Under the pieces are notes generated by a model. It did not search any database. It had not been told where the DNA came from and saw only the letters and a list, made by a program, of their open reading frames with translations. A stretch of DNA of 64,000 nt from Pseudomonas viridiflava. Its GTDB lineage: Bacteria > Pseudomonadota > Gammaproteobacteria > Pseudomonadales > Pseudomonadaceae. Below, one piece after another: positions 8,366-16,617 of the stretch. A program made the position numbers and the translations under genes. Every line of letters starts with the position of its first letter. Position 1 is the stretch's first letter. The stretch is from NCBI GenBank assembly GCA_900596015.1, contig UVIF01000001.1, positions 762,513 to 826,512 of the forward strand, given 5' to 3'.

Positions 8366-10435
8366 TTGAAGCTGGAAGTCAGGAACAGCTTGTCCGTCAA
8401 GTTGCTTCGCGTGGTACTGATGTCGGCACTGGTCGTGGGCATGGTGCTCAGCTGTGCGCAGATCGTCTTCGATGGCTACAAGACCCGTCAGGCCATCTCC
8501 GCCGATGCCGAACGGATCCTGGCCATGTTCCGCGATCCGTCGACCCAGGCGGTCTACAGCCTGGACCGGGAAATGGGCATGCAGGTCATCGAAGGGTTGT
8601 TCCAGGACGATGCCGTGCGCCAGGCTTCCATCGGCCATCCCGACGAACCAATGCTCGCCGAACGTTCGCGTCCGCTGCAGAACCTGACCAGCCGCTGGCT
8701 GACCGACCGCATTCTGGGCCAGGAGCGCAGCTTCAGTACGCGCCTGATCGGCCGCGGGCCCTACAGCGAATACTACGGCGACCTGCACATCACCCTGGAC
8801 ACCGCCACCTATGGCGAGGATTTCATCGTCAGCTCGGTGATCATCTTCATCTCCGGAACGTTGCGCGCGCTCGCCCTGGGCCTGTTGCTGTATCTGATCT
8901 ATCACTGGCTGCTGACCAAGCCGTTGTCGCGGATCATCGAACACCTGCTGCAGATCAATCCCGACCGCCCCGGCGAGTACCAATTGCCATTGCCGCGCGG
9001 CCATGAACACAACGAACTGGGCCTGTGGGTGAACACCGCCAACCAGCTCCTGGCCTCCATCGAGCGCAATACCCAACTGCGCCACGAAGCCGAAGACAGC
9101 ATGCTGCACATGGCCCAGCACGATTTCCTGACCGGTCTAGCCAACCGCGTGCAATTGCAGCAGCAATTGGACAAGGTCCTGCTCGACGCCCACCGCCTGC
9201 AGCGAAGGGTGGCCGTGCTGTGTGTCGGCCTCGACGACTTCAAGGGGATCAACGAGCAGTTCGGCTACCAGACCGGTGACCAGTTGCTGCGCGCCCTGGC
9301 CGATCGCCTGCGGGCCCATAGCGGCAGGTTCGGCACCCTGGCACGCCTGGGCGGCGATCAGTTCGCGCTGGTCCAGGCCGACATCGAACAACCCTACGAG
9401 GCGGCGGAACTGGCCCAGCGCATCCTCGACGACCTCGATGCCGCCTTCCCGCTCGACCCGCACTCCATTCGCCTGCGCGCCACCATCGGCATCACCCTGT
9501 TTCCCGAAGACGGCGACAGCACCGAAAACCTGCTGCAGAAAGCCGAGCAGACCATGACCCTGGCCAAGGTTCGCTCGCGCAATCGCTACCAGTTCTACAT
9601 TGCCAGCGTCGACACCGAGATGCGCCGGCGTCGCGAGCTGGAGAAAGACCTGCGCGAGGCACTGGTACGCAATCAACTGCATCTGGTGTATCAACCGCAG
9701 ATCAGCTACCGCGACCACCGGATCGTCGGCGTCGAGGCACTGCTGAGGTGGCAGCATCCCGAACACGGCCTGGTGCCGCCCGATCAGTTCATTCCGCTGG
9801 CCGAGCAAAACCGCAGCATCATCGCCATCGGCGAGTGGGTGCTCAACGAAGCCTGCAGCCAACTGCGCGAATGGCACGACCAGGGCTTCAGCGGGCTGCG
9901 CATGGCGGTCAATCTGTCGACGGTGCAGTTGCACCACAACGAATTGCCGCGGGTAGTGAGCAACATCCTGCAAATGTACCGCCTGCCGCCGCGCAGCCTC
10001 GAACTGGAAGTGACCGAAACCGGCCTGATGGAGGACATCAGCACCGCAGCGCAGCACCTGCTGAGTCTGCGACGCTCGGGTGCGCTGATTGCCATCGATG
10101 ACTTCGGCACGGGCTATTCTTCGCTCAGTTACCTGAAGTCGTTGCCACTGGACAAGATCAAGATCGACAAGAGCTTCGTGCAGGACGTGCTCAACGACGA
10201 GGACGACGCGACCATCGTTCGGGCGATCATCCAGCTGGGCAAGAGCCTGAACATGCAGGTGATTGCCGAAGGCGTGGAAACCCTGGAGCAGGAAGCCTAC
10301 ATCGTCGCCCAGGGCTGTCACGAAGGCCAGGGCTACCTGTACAGCAAGCCGCTGGCGGCTCGCGAACTGACTGCCCTGCTCAAGCAATCCGAGCGCAGCC
10401 GTACCAGCCTGGCGCAGACACCTTCGCAAACCTAG
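8366..10435 (+). CDS. bifA: c-di-GMP phosphodiesterase BifA (degenerate GGDEF plus active-looking EAL)
   Basis: 689 residues from TTG at 8366, preceded at six bases by AAGGAA; this gives the N-terminus KLEVRNSLSVKLLRVV expected for BifA. ATGs at 8333 and 8336 in the same frame are alternatives. A transmembrane helix near residues 10-30, a periplasmic loop, a second helix near 165-190 and a HAMP-like linker precede a GGDEF domain whose signature is GGDQF (329-333), as in P. aeruginosa BifA, so cyclase activity is unlikely. The EAL domain starts at Glu457 (EALLRW) and retains VNLS, DDFGTGYSS, KIDKSFV, AEGVE and GQGYLYSKP. BifA lowers c-di-GMP and promotes motility and biofilm dispersal. The position beside sodB is conserved. 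Confidence 0.93.
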   Translation: MKLEVRNSLSVKLLRVVLMSALVVGMVLSCAQIVFDGYKTRQAISADAERILAMFRDPSTQAVYSLDREMGMQVIEGLFQDDAVRQASIGHPDEPMLAERSRPLQNLTSRWLTDRILGQERSFSTRLIGRGPYSEYYGDLHITLDTATYGEDFIVSSVIIFISGTLRALALGLLLYLIYHWLLTKPLSRIIEHLLQINPDRPGEYQLPLPRGHEHNELGLWVNTANQLLASIERNTQLRHEAEDSMLHMAQHDFLTGLANRVQLQQQLDKVLLDAHRLQRRVAVLCVGLDDFKGINEQFGYQTGDQLLRALADRLRAHSGRFGTLARLGGDQFALVQADIEQPYEAAELAQRILDDLDAAFPLDPHSIRLRATIGITLFPEDGDSTENLLQKAEQTMTLAKVRSRNRYQFYIASVDTEMRRRRELEKDLREALVRNQLHLVYQPQISYRDHRIVGVEALLRWQHPEHGLVPPDQFIPLAEQNRSIIAIGEWVLNEACSQLREWHDQGFSGLRMAVNLSTVQLHHNELPRVVSNILQMYRLPPRSLELEVTETGLMEDISTAAQHLLSLRRSGALIAIDDFGTGYSSLSYLKSLPLDKIKIDKSFVQDVLNDEDDATIVRAIIQLGKSLNMQVIAEGVETLEQEAYIVAQGCHEGQGYLYSKPLAARELTALLKQSERSRTSLAQTPSQT

Positions 10436-10481
10436 CGGCAAACGTGCCAGCCTGAAGCTTTTTTCACATTAACCCTTTACA

Positions 10482-10500
10482 GAAAATGCAAATCTTTCGC
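10482..10500 (+). promoter_or_regulatory. Candidate Fur box upstream of the imelysin cluster
   Basis: The 19 bases at 10482-10500 match the palindromic Fur consensus at 13 positions, by hand alignment. It lies about 65 bases before the first lipoprotein gene. Downstream, in the presumed leader, GCGCGCC (10517-10523) and GGCGCGC (10527-10533) form a tight 7-bp hairpin with a 3-base loop. Imelysin-type proteins are iron-regulated in several bacteria, which supports Fur control; the match itself is moderate. Confidence 0.5.
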
Positions 10501-10564
10501 ATTATGGCGCAGTTTTGCGCGCCGCAGGCGCGCCCGCTCGCCACTCTTGACGCAGGATTTCGCC

Positions 10565-11917
10565 ATGATTCGTACGCCCCTGGCCACCGCCAGTCTGCTG
10601 GCCATCGCCATCGCTCTTGCCGGCTGCGACAGCAAGGACAAGCAAACCACCACCGCTGCCCAGACCCCAGCCCCGGCTGCATCCGCCCCGGCGGCACCGG
10701 CTGCGGTGCCCACGGCCTCCGGGACATTGGACGAGGCGGCCGCCAAGGCCGTGGTTGCCCATTACGCCGACATCGTGCACGCCACCTTCGAAGACGCGCT
10801 GAGCACTGCCCAGACGCTGCAGAAAGCCGTGGACGTCTTCCTCGCCGCCCCCAGCGACGCCACGCTGAAGGCCGCACGCGACGCCTGGGTGGCCTCGCGC
10901 CCTGCCTACCTGCAGACCGAGACCTTTCGCTTCGGCAACACCCTGATCGACGATTGGGAAGGCCAGGTCAATGCCTGGCCGCTGGACGAAGGCCTGATCG
11001 ACTACACCGACAAGAGCTACGAGCACGCTCTGGGCAACCCGGGCGCGACCGCCAACATCATCGCCAACAAGGAAATCCAGGTCGGTGAAGACAAGGTCGA
11101 CGTCAGCGAAATCACTCCCGAGAAGCTCGCCAGCCTGAACGAACTGGGCGGCTCGGAAGCCAACGTCGCCACCGGCTACCACGCCATCGAATTCCTGCTC
11201 TGGGGCCAGGATCTCAACGGTACCGGCCCTGGCGCCGGCAACCGCCCTGCCTCCGACTACCTGGACGGCGCAGGCGCCACCGGCGGCCACAACGATCGCC
11301 GGCGCGCCTACCTCAAGGCTGTCACCGACCTGCTGGTCAGCGACCTCGAAGAGATGCTCGCCAACTGGAAGCCCAACGTGGCCGACAACTACCGCGCCAC
11401 GCTGGTCGGTGAACCGGTCGACAGTGGCCTGCGCAAGATGCTTTTCGGCATGGGCAGCCTGTCGCTCGGCGAACTGGCCGGCGAACGCATGAAGGTCGCA
11501 CTCGAAGCCAACTCGCCGGAAGACGAGCACGACTGCTTCAGCGACAACACGCACAACTCCGCGTTCTACAATGCCAAGGGCATCCGCAACGTGTACCTGG
11601 GCGAGTACACCCGTACCGACGGCACCAAGCTGACCGGCGCCAGCCTGTCCTCACTGGTGGCCAAGGCCGATCCGGCTGCCGATACCGCGCTCAAGGCCGA
11701 TCTGGCCGACACCGAAGCGAAGATGCAGGCCATCGTCGACCGCGCCAACAAGGGCGAGCACTTCGACCAGCTGATCAGCGCCGACAACGCCGCCGGCCAG
11801 CAGGTGGTGCGCGATGCAATCGCCGCCCTGGTCAAGCAGACCGGCGCAATCGAACAGGCCGCCGGCAAACTGGGCATTACCGATCTGAACCCGGATACCG
11901 CCGATCACGAGTTCTGA
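10565..11917 (+). CDS. icmP: Imelysin-family periplasmic lipoprotein (IcmP/IrpA-like)
   Basis: 450 residues. A lipoprotein signal (IAIALAGC, Cys at about 20) is followed by a Pro/Ala-rich linker to about residue 55. The imelysin fold carries the family motif GxHxxE as GYHAIE, with His206 and Glu209. The C-terminal half contains EDEHDCFSDNTHNS, typical of the long IrpA/IcmP branch. The start at 10565 has AGGA upstream. P. aeruginosa IcmP was named insulin-cleaving metalloproteinase, but the family's accepted role is iron-linked and not clearly enzymatic. First gene of a four-gene cluster behind a Fur-box candidate. Confidence 0.9.
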   Translation: MIRTPLATASLLAIAIALAGCDSKDKQTTTAAQTPAPAASAPAAPAAVPTASGTLDEAAAKAVVAHYADIVHATFEDALSTAQTLQKAVDVFLAAPSDATLKAARDAWVASRPAYLQTETFRFGNTLIDDWEGQVNAWPLDEGLIDYTDKSYEHALGNPGATANIIANKEIQVGEDKVDVSEITPEKLASLNELGGSEANVATGYHAIEFLLWGQDLNGTGPGAGNRPASDYLDGAGATGGHNDRRRAYLKAVTDLLVSDLEEMLANWKPNVADNYRATLVGEPVDSGLRKMLFGMGSLSLGELAGERMKVALEANSPEDEHDCFSDNTHNSAFYNAKGIRNVYLGEYTRTDGTKLTGASLSSLVAKADPAADTALKADLADTEAKMQAIVDRANKGEHFDQLISADNAAGQQVVRDAIAALVKQTGAIEQAAGKLGITDLNPDTADHEF

Positions 11918-11924
11918 TTCAACC

Positions 11925-11968
11925 GGGGCTGCACTGGAGAAGGCTACGCCGACACCAGTTGCAGCCCC
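11925..11968 (+). other. Intercistronic inverted repeat
   Basis: GGGGCTGCACTGG (11925-11937) pairs with CCAGTTGCAGCCCC (11955-11968), one base bulged, in the 96-base gap between the first imelysin gene and the di-heme gene. There is no T-run. It could stabilise the upstream message or partly attenuate read-through. Confidence 0.45.
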
Positions 11969-12013
11969 GCGCGTAGGCCGAACATCCGCTTCCTTCATCA
12001 CAGCTTTTCACCC

Positions 12014-13441
12014 ATGCGCCCATCCCTGCTCCATATCGTCTTCCTGCTCCTGGCCTGCGGCCTGGTCGGGTGCGACGACGCTCCGCGTTTCACCCAGGCA
12101 GAACCGGGCGAAGCCCAGAGCGCAGGCCAGGCCACCGTGCGCAAATTCGATGTCAACGCCTACTCCATGCCCTCGGCGAACCTGTCGCCGGTCCGCCGCC
12201 TGGATTTCAGCGTGGGCAACAGTTTCTTCCGCAGCCCCTGGGTCATCGCACCGTCTACCACCACGGCGCGTGACGGCCTGGGGCCGCTGTTCAACACCAA
12301 CGCCTGCCAGAACTGCCACATCAAGGACGGCCGTGGCCATCCGCCCGAAGACAACGCACTCAGCGCCGTCTCCATGCTGGTTCGACTGTCGTTGCCCGAC
12401 AGCCCGCACTACCTGCGCGAGATCGAACGGCTGGGCGTGGTGCCCGAGCCGGTCTATGGCACGCAATTGCAGGACATGGCCATCCCCGGCCATGTGCCCG
12501 AAGGCAAGGTGAGGGTCACCTATCAAAGCGTGCCGGTGCGCTTCGAGGACGGCACCCTGGTCGAGCTGCGCCAGCCGCAGTTGCAGATCAGCCAGCTGGG
12601 CTACGGTGCGCTGCATCCCGACACACGCTTCTCTGCGCGGGTCGCACCACCGATGATCGGCCTGGGCCTGCTCGAAGCCATCAGCGAAGCGGACATCCTC
12701 GCCAATGCCCGCAACCAGGCCGCCACCGCCGGGCCGATCAAAGGTCGGCCCAATCAGGTATGGGACGACGCCCAGGGCCGCAGCGTGCCTGGCCGCTTCG
12801 GCTGGAAAGCCGGACAGCCCAACCTGAATCAGCAGAATGTCCACGCCTTTTCCGGCGACATGGGGCTGACCACCTCGCTGCGTCCCTTCGATGACTGTAC
12901 GGCGGCGCAAACCGAATGTCGTCGAGCGGTCAACGGCAATGGCCCGGGCGGCGAACCTGAAGTCAGTGATAACATTCTGCGCCTGGTGCTGTTCTACACC
13001 CGCAACCTGGGTGTGCCTGCGCGCCGCGACGTCGACTCGCCGCAGGTACTGGCCGGCAAGAATCTGTTCTATCAGGCCGGCTGCCAGGGTTGCCATGTGG
13101 CGCAATACACCACGGCCAGCGACGCGGCAGAGCCCGAGTTGCGCAACCAGGTGATTCGCCCCTACACCGACCTGCTGCTGCACGACATGGGCCCCGGCCT
13201 GGCCGACGGGCGCAGCGAATTCAAGGCCCGCGCACAGGACTGGCGGACGCCGCCGCTGTGGGGCATCGGCCTGAGCGAAACGGTCAGCGGGCATAGCCAG
13301 TTTCTCCACGACGGTCGCGCGCGCAACCTGCTCGAAGCCGTGCTGTGGCATGGCGGCGAGGCTGAAGCAGCCAGGCGACAGGTATTGCAATTCGACGCCC
13401 AGCAGCGCGCTGCCCTGCTGGCGTTCTTGAACTCTCTCTAG
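12014..13441 (+). CDS. Di-heme oxidoreductase-like lipoprotein (DUF1111/DHOR family)
   Basis: 475 residues with a lipoprotein signal (LLLACGLVGC, Cys at 20). Two c-type heme sites are visible: CQNCH at residues 98-102 and CQGCH at 357-361. The region between includes GLGPLFNTNACQNCH and the C-terminal GHSQFLHDGRARNLLEA block seen in the thiol-oxidoreductase/DHOR family related to MauG and bacterial peroxidases. The protein would be anchored in the periplasm and accept or donate electrons. It lies between two imelysin genes, an arrangement conserved in Pseudomonas, which suggests redox handling of iron or heme. The exact substrate is unknown. Confidence 0.88.
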   Translation: MRPSLLHIVFLLLACGLVGCDDAPRFTQAEPGEAQSAGQATVRKFDVNAYSMPSANLSPVRRLDFSVGNSFFRSPWVIAPSTTTARDGLGPLFNTNACQNCHIKDGRGHPPEDNALSAVSMLVRLSLPDSPHYLREIERLGVVPEPVYGTQLQDMAIPGHVPEGKVRVTYQSVPVRFEDGTLVELRQPQLQISQLGYGALHPDTRFSARVAPPMIGLGLLEAISEADILANARNQAATAGPIKGRPNQVWDDAQGRSVPGRFGWKAGQPNLNQQNVHAFSGDMGLTTSLRPFDDCTAAQTECRRAVNGNGPGGEPEVSDNILRLVLFYTRNLGVPARRDVDSPQVLAGKNLFYQAGCQGCHVAQYTTASDAAEPELRNQVIRPYTDLLLHDMGPGLADGRSEFKARAQDWRTPPLWGIGLSETVSGHSQFLHDGRARNLLEAVLWHGGEAEAARRQVLQFDAQQRAALLAFLNSL

Positions 13442-13466
13442 ATGAACACACGTTTCAGGAGCCTAC

Positions 13467-14531
13467 ATGTTCCGTCCCAAGCTGCTCTTCACCGGCCTGG
13501 CCGCCCTGGCACTGGGTGCCTGCTCGCCGCAAGACCGGCAAGCCGTTACCAGTGCGGCCATCGCCAAGCAGGTCATCCTGCCGACGTATAGCCGCTGGGT
13601 AGAGGCTGATCGGCAACTGGCTGCCAGCGCCCTGGCGTTCTGCCAGGGCACGCAGCCACTGGATGCCGCGCGCGCCGACTTTCTCAAGGCACAAAGAGCC
13701 TGGGCCGAGCTGCAACCGTTGCTGATCGGCCCTCTGGCCGAGGGCAACAAAGCCTGGTCGGTGCAGTTCTGGCCGGACAAGAAGAACCTGGTCGGCCGTC
13801 AGGTCGAGCAGTTGGCCAACGCCGAGCAACCCATCGACGCACAGGGTCTGGCCAAGGCCAGTGTGGTCGTGCAGGGGCTGTCGGCCTACGAGTACATCCT
13901 GTTCGACAGCAAGCCGGAAATTGCCGACGCCGCGCAGAAAGCGCGTTACTGCCCACTGCTCAGCGCCATCGGCGAACGTCAGAAAGCGCTGGCCGAAGAA
14001 ATCCTCGCCAGCTGGAACAGCGCCGACGGCATGCTTGCGCAGATGACCAAGTTTCCCAACCAGCGCTATGCCGACTCCCACGAAGCCATTGCCGACGTGC
14101 TGCGTGCTCAGGTCACCGCACTCGACACGCTGAAGAAAAAGCTCGGCGCGCCCATGGGCCGCCTCAGCAAGGGTATCGCCCAGCCTTACCAGGCCGAGGC
14201 CTGGCGCAGCGCGCAGTCGATGCACAGTGTGCGGGCAAGCCTGGCGGCCGCGCAGACCGTCTGGGTCGGCGTCGACGGCAAGGGGCTGCGCGGCCTGTTG
14301 CCCAGCGAGCAGAAACCGCTGGCCGACAAGATCGACGCCGCCTACGCCGCGTCCATGAAATTGCTCGACGGCAACACCCGCAACCTCGGCGAACTGCTTG
14401 GCGACGATGCCGGCAAACAGTTCCTCAACACCCTCTACGACAGCCTCAACGTGGTCCACCGTCTGCACGAAGGCGAACTGGCCCGCGCCCTGAACATCCA
14501 GCTGGGCTTCAATGCCAACGACGGTGACTGA
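13467..14531 (+). CDS. Imelysin-family lipoprotein, short form, with altered GxHxxE motif
   Basis: 354 residues. A lipoprotein signal ends LALGACS (Cys at 19) and a strong AGGAG precedes the ATG. The body is helical and fits the shorter imelysin branch, ending LARALNIQLGFNANDGD, with the conserved LRGLLPSEQ and VWVGVDGKG segments. The position of GxHxxE reads GLSAYE, so the His is Ser139 while Glu142 remains. It starts 25 bases after the di-heme gene, and the next gene starts 2 bases beyond its stop, so this is one operon. Likely periplasmic partner of the first imelysin and the heme protein. Confidence 0.85.
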   Translation: MFRPKLLFTGLAALALGACSPQDRQAVTSAAIAKQVILPTYSRWVEADRQLAASALAFCQGTQPLDAARADFLKAQRAWAELQPLLIGPLAEGNKAWSVQFWPDKKNLVGRQVEQLANAEQPIDAQGLAKASVVVQGLSAYEYILFDSKPEIADAAQKARYCPLLSAIGERQKALAEEILASWNSADGMLAQMTKFPNQRYADSHEAIADVLRAQVTALDTLKKKLGAPMGRLSKGIAQPYQAEAWRSAQSMHSVRASLAAAQTVWVGVDGKGLRGLLPSEQKPLADKIDAAYAASMKLLDGNTRNLGELLGDDAGKQFLNTLYDSLNVVHRLHEGELARALNIQLGFNANDGD

Positions 14532-14533
14532 CG

Positions 14534-15631
14534 ATGATTGCACGCTCGGCGCAGAAGCTGACCCACGTACTGCTCAAGGCGCTGACCCTGGGCAACTGGA
14601 CGCTGGCCCGGCATCCGCAGCGCGAATCGCTGCTGTTGTCTGCCCGCGATGATGCCGATGGCGGCCATTACGCCGTGGGTTATCGGCTGGACGGCCGTGA
14701 GGTGTTCGCCACGCAGGTAGGCCAACGCTGCCATGACATCGTTGCGCACCCAACGCTGCCCGTGGCGCTGTTCGTGGCTCGCCGTCCCGGCACCGAAAGT
14801 TACCTGATCGATCTACGCGACGGCGTCTTGCTGCAGACCTTGGTATCTCAGGCAGACCGACACTTCTACGGCCACGCAGTGGTGCACAAGGAGGGGGAGT
14901 GGCTGTACGCCACCGAGAACGACACCACCGATCCAGGCCGTGGCGTTCTGGGGGTCTACCGCTTCGTCGACGGCCGCCTGGTGCACAGTGGCGAACTGTC
15001 CACCCATGGCATTGGCCCTCATCAGGTTTCGTGGATGCCGGACGGCGAAACCCTGGTAGTGGCCAACGGTGGTATCCGTACCGAGGCCGAAAGCCGGATC
15101 GAGATGAATCTGGATGCCATGCAGCCGAGCCTGGTGATGATGCAGCGCGATGGCACCTTGCTGAGCAAGGAGTGCCTGGAGCAGCCGATGAACAGCGTGC
15201 GGCACCTGGCCATTGGCAGCGACGATACTGTGTTCGCGTGCCAGCAATTCATGGGCCCCACCCACGAAAGCGCACCGCTGTTGGCGGTGAAGCGTCCCGG
15301 CCAGCCCTTCGAGGCCTTTCCCGTGTCAGTGGCGCAATTGCAATCCATGGGGCACTACACGGCCAGCGTTGCGGTGCACAGCGAACTGAGGTTGGTGGCG
15401 CTGACCGCGCCAAGGGCCAACCGCTTCTTCATCTGGGACATGGACAGCGGTGCAGTCAGGCATGACGGCACCTTGCCCGATTGCGCGGGCGTGGGGGCAG
15501 TGGACGACGGTTTCGTGGTGACCTCGGGGCAAGGCCGTTGCCGCCATTACGACTGCCGCGCTGCGCAGCCGGTGGGCACACCGCTGCAATTGCCATCGGG
15601 GCTTTGGGACAACCACCTGTACCTGGCTTGA
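14534..15631 (+). CDS. DUF1513 protein, predicted beta-propeller
   Basis: 365 residues. Repeated WD-like strands (HYAVGYRLDG, DIVAHPTLPVALFVAR, HFYGHAVVHKEGEWLYATEN) and GIGPHQVSWMPDGETLVVANGG are the DUF1513 signature. The start lies two bases after the preceding stop, implying translational coupling. Other DUF1513 members carry a twin-arginine or Sec signal; here the first 30 residues give only a weak hydrophobic stretch, so the true export signal is uncertain. Last gene of the imelysin cluster. Function unknown. Confidence 0.83.
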   Translation: MIARSAQKLTHVLLKALTLGNWTLARHPQRESLLLSARDDADGGHYAVGYRLDGREVFATQVGQRCHDIVAHPTLPVALFVARRPGTESYLIDLRDGVLLQTLVSQADRHFYGHAVVHKEGEWLYATENDTTDPGRGVLGVYRFVDGRLVHSGELSTHGIGPHQVSWMPDGETLVVANGGIRTEAESRIEMNLDAMQPSLVMMQRDGTLLSKECLEQPMNSVRHLAIGSDDTVFACQQFMGPTHESAPLLAVKRPGQPFEAFPVSVAQLQSMGHYTASVAVHSELRLVALTAPRANRFFIWDMDSGAVRHDGTLPDCAGVGAVDDGFVVTSGQGRCRHYDCRAAQPVGTPLQLPSGLWDNHLYLA

Positions 15632-15644
15632 GCCAGTGCAAGGT

Positions 15645-15662
15645 GAGCCAGCGGACTGGCTC
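15645..15662. terminator. Hairpin at the end of the imelysin operon
   Basis: GAGCCAG (15645-15651) and CTGGCTC (15656-15662) form a 7-bp stem with a 4-base loop, 13 bases after the DUF1513 stop and just before the convergent small gene. No T-run follows, so this is a possible rather than classical terminator. Confidence 0.4.
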
Positions 15663-15668
15663 GACAAC

Positions 15669-15896
15669 TCAACCTTGGGTGCGCACGCCTTGGCTCAGGC
15701 CCAGCATGAACAGGATGAAATCCTTGTCCGGGGTCACTGCGATGTGCGCTTTCTGCGACCGCGGCAACGGGCAATTGCCCTCGCCATGGGCCGTACTGAC
15801 AATGGCCGAGCGAGGTTGTTCCCACGCCGCCGCCGCTGCGGTGGCTACCCCAAGGGCTGCCACCAGAAACAAACCTCGTGCCATTTCTAGTTTCAT
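15669..15896 (-). CDS. Small secreted protein of unknown function
   Basis: 75 residues. An N-terminal signal peptide (ARGLFLVAALGVATAAAAA) with likely cleavage before WEQPRS leaves a mature chain of about 51 residues with one Cys (GNCPLP). The start codon overlaps the stop of inaA by one base (TAATG), indicating translational coupling and supporting a real gene despite its size. It is the third and last gene of the methyltransferase-inaA operon next to colRS. I recognise no domain. The envelope context suggests a periplasmic role. Confidence 0.72.
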   Translation of the reverse strand: MKLEMARGLFLVAALGVATAAAAAWEQPRSAIVSTAHGEGNCPLPRSQKAHIAVTPDKDFILFMLGLSQGVRTQG

Positions 15897-16612
15897 TACG
15901 CTAAACCTTTGATGGAGCTGCCGAATGCCGCCTCATAAAGGTAGATCAACTTCTGCCAGTCCGAAGCACTGAACGACGAATGGCGACGCAACTGCTTCAT
16001 GTCGTGAGACGCAGCCTGCTGGGCGGTCATGCGTTGGCGGCACTTCTCCAGATCCAGCAGCGCCACTTCGCCGCGCGCACTGCTGCCCTCGCCTGTCACG
16101 CGCACGAACACATGCTTGATATAGATGCAGCTGTGCTGCCAGCGCCCGCGGTGCATGCGCGCCAGATTGGTCGCCAGGCTCTGCAGAATCTGCTCGTGGA
16201 CCGCTTCGCCATGGCGTTCGCGGCCCCCGCCCTGCAGCCAGTGCTCGTACTCCTCGAAACCGTCCAGCGAACGGGTCACCAGCAGTGCGCGCCACTGATT
16301 GTTCTCGTCGCGCTGGGTGCCGCAGAAAATCATTTTCGGCACATTGACGTCGAGCTGGTAGAGCGCGGTCAACGCATCACGTTCGCGCAGCACCGTGGGA
16401 CGACCGAACGGGTGCAGCCAACTGCGGTAGATATGCCCGACCTGACGCTTGACGTAGATCATCTGACCGTCGGTCGCGAACAGGCGTTGCACGCCGCTTT
16501 CGCCGCCACGCCTGACATTGGGCTCTTCCACCCAGGCACCCTGCTGCTGCCAGTAGTGATCGAAGCCGGCATCCCCACTCGCCGCACCTGCTGCCATGCC
16601 CTCAACCGCCAT
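15896..16612 (-). CDS. inaA: Lipopolysaccharide core kinase family protein InaA
   Basis: 238 residues of the WaaP/InaA kinase-like family. YVKRQVGHIYRSWLHPFGRPT includes the ATP-binding Lys region, LATNLARMHRGRWQHSCIYIKHVF replaces the HRD loop with the form found in Kdo/heptose kinases, and LLDLEKCR supplies the metal-binding Asp. Members phosphorylate sugars of the LPS inner core. AAGGGG eight bases upstream supports the first ATG. It starts five bases after the methyltransferase stop and is probably governed by ColR. The substrate is inferred from family membership. Confidence 0.88.
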   Translation of the reverse strand: MAVEGMAAGAASGDAGFDHYWQQQGAWVEEPNVRRGGESGVQRLFATDGQMIYVKRQVGHIYRSWLHPFGRPTVLRERDALTALYQLDVNVPKMIFCGTQRDENNQWRALLVTRSLDGFEEYEHWLQGGGRERHGEAVHEQILQSLATNLARMHRGRWQHSCIYIKHVFVRVTGEGSSARGEVALLDLEKCRQRMTAQQAASHDMKQLRRHSSFSASDWQKLIYLYEAAFGSSIKGLA

Positions 16613-16617
16613 CCTGC

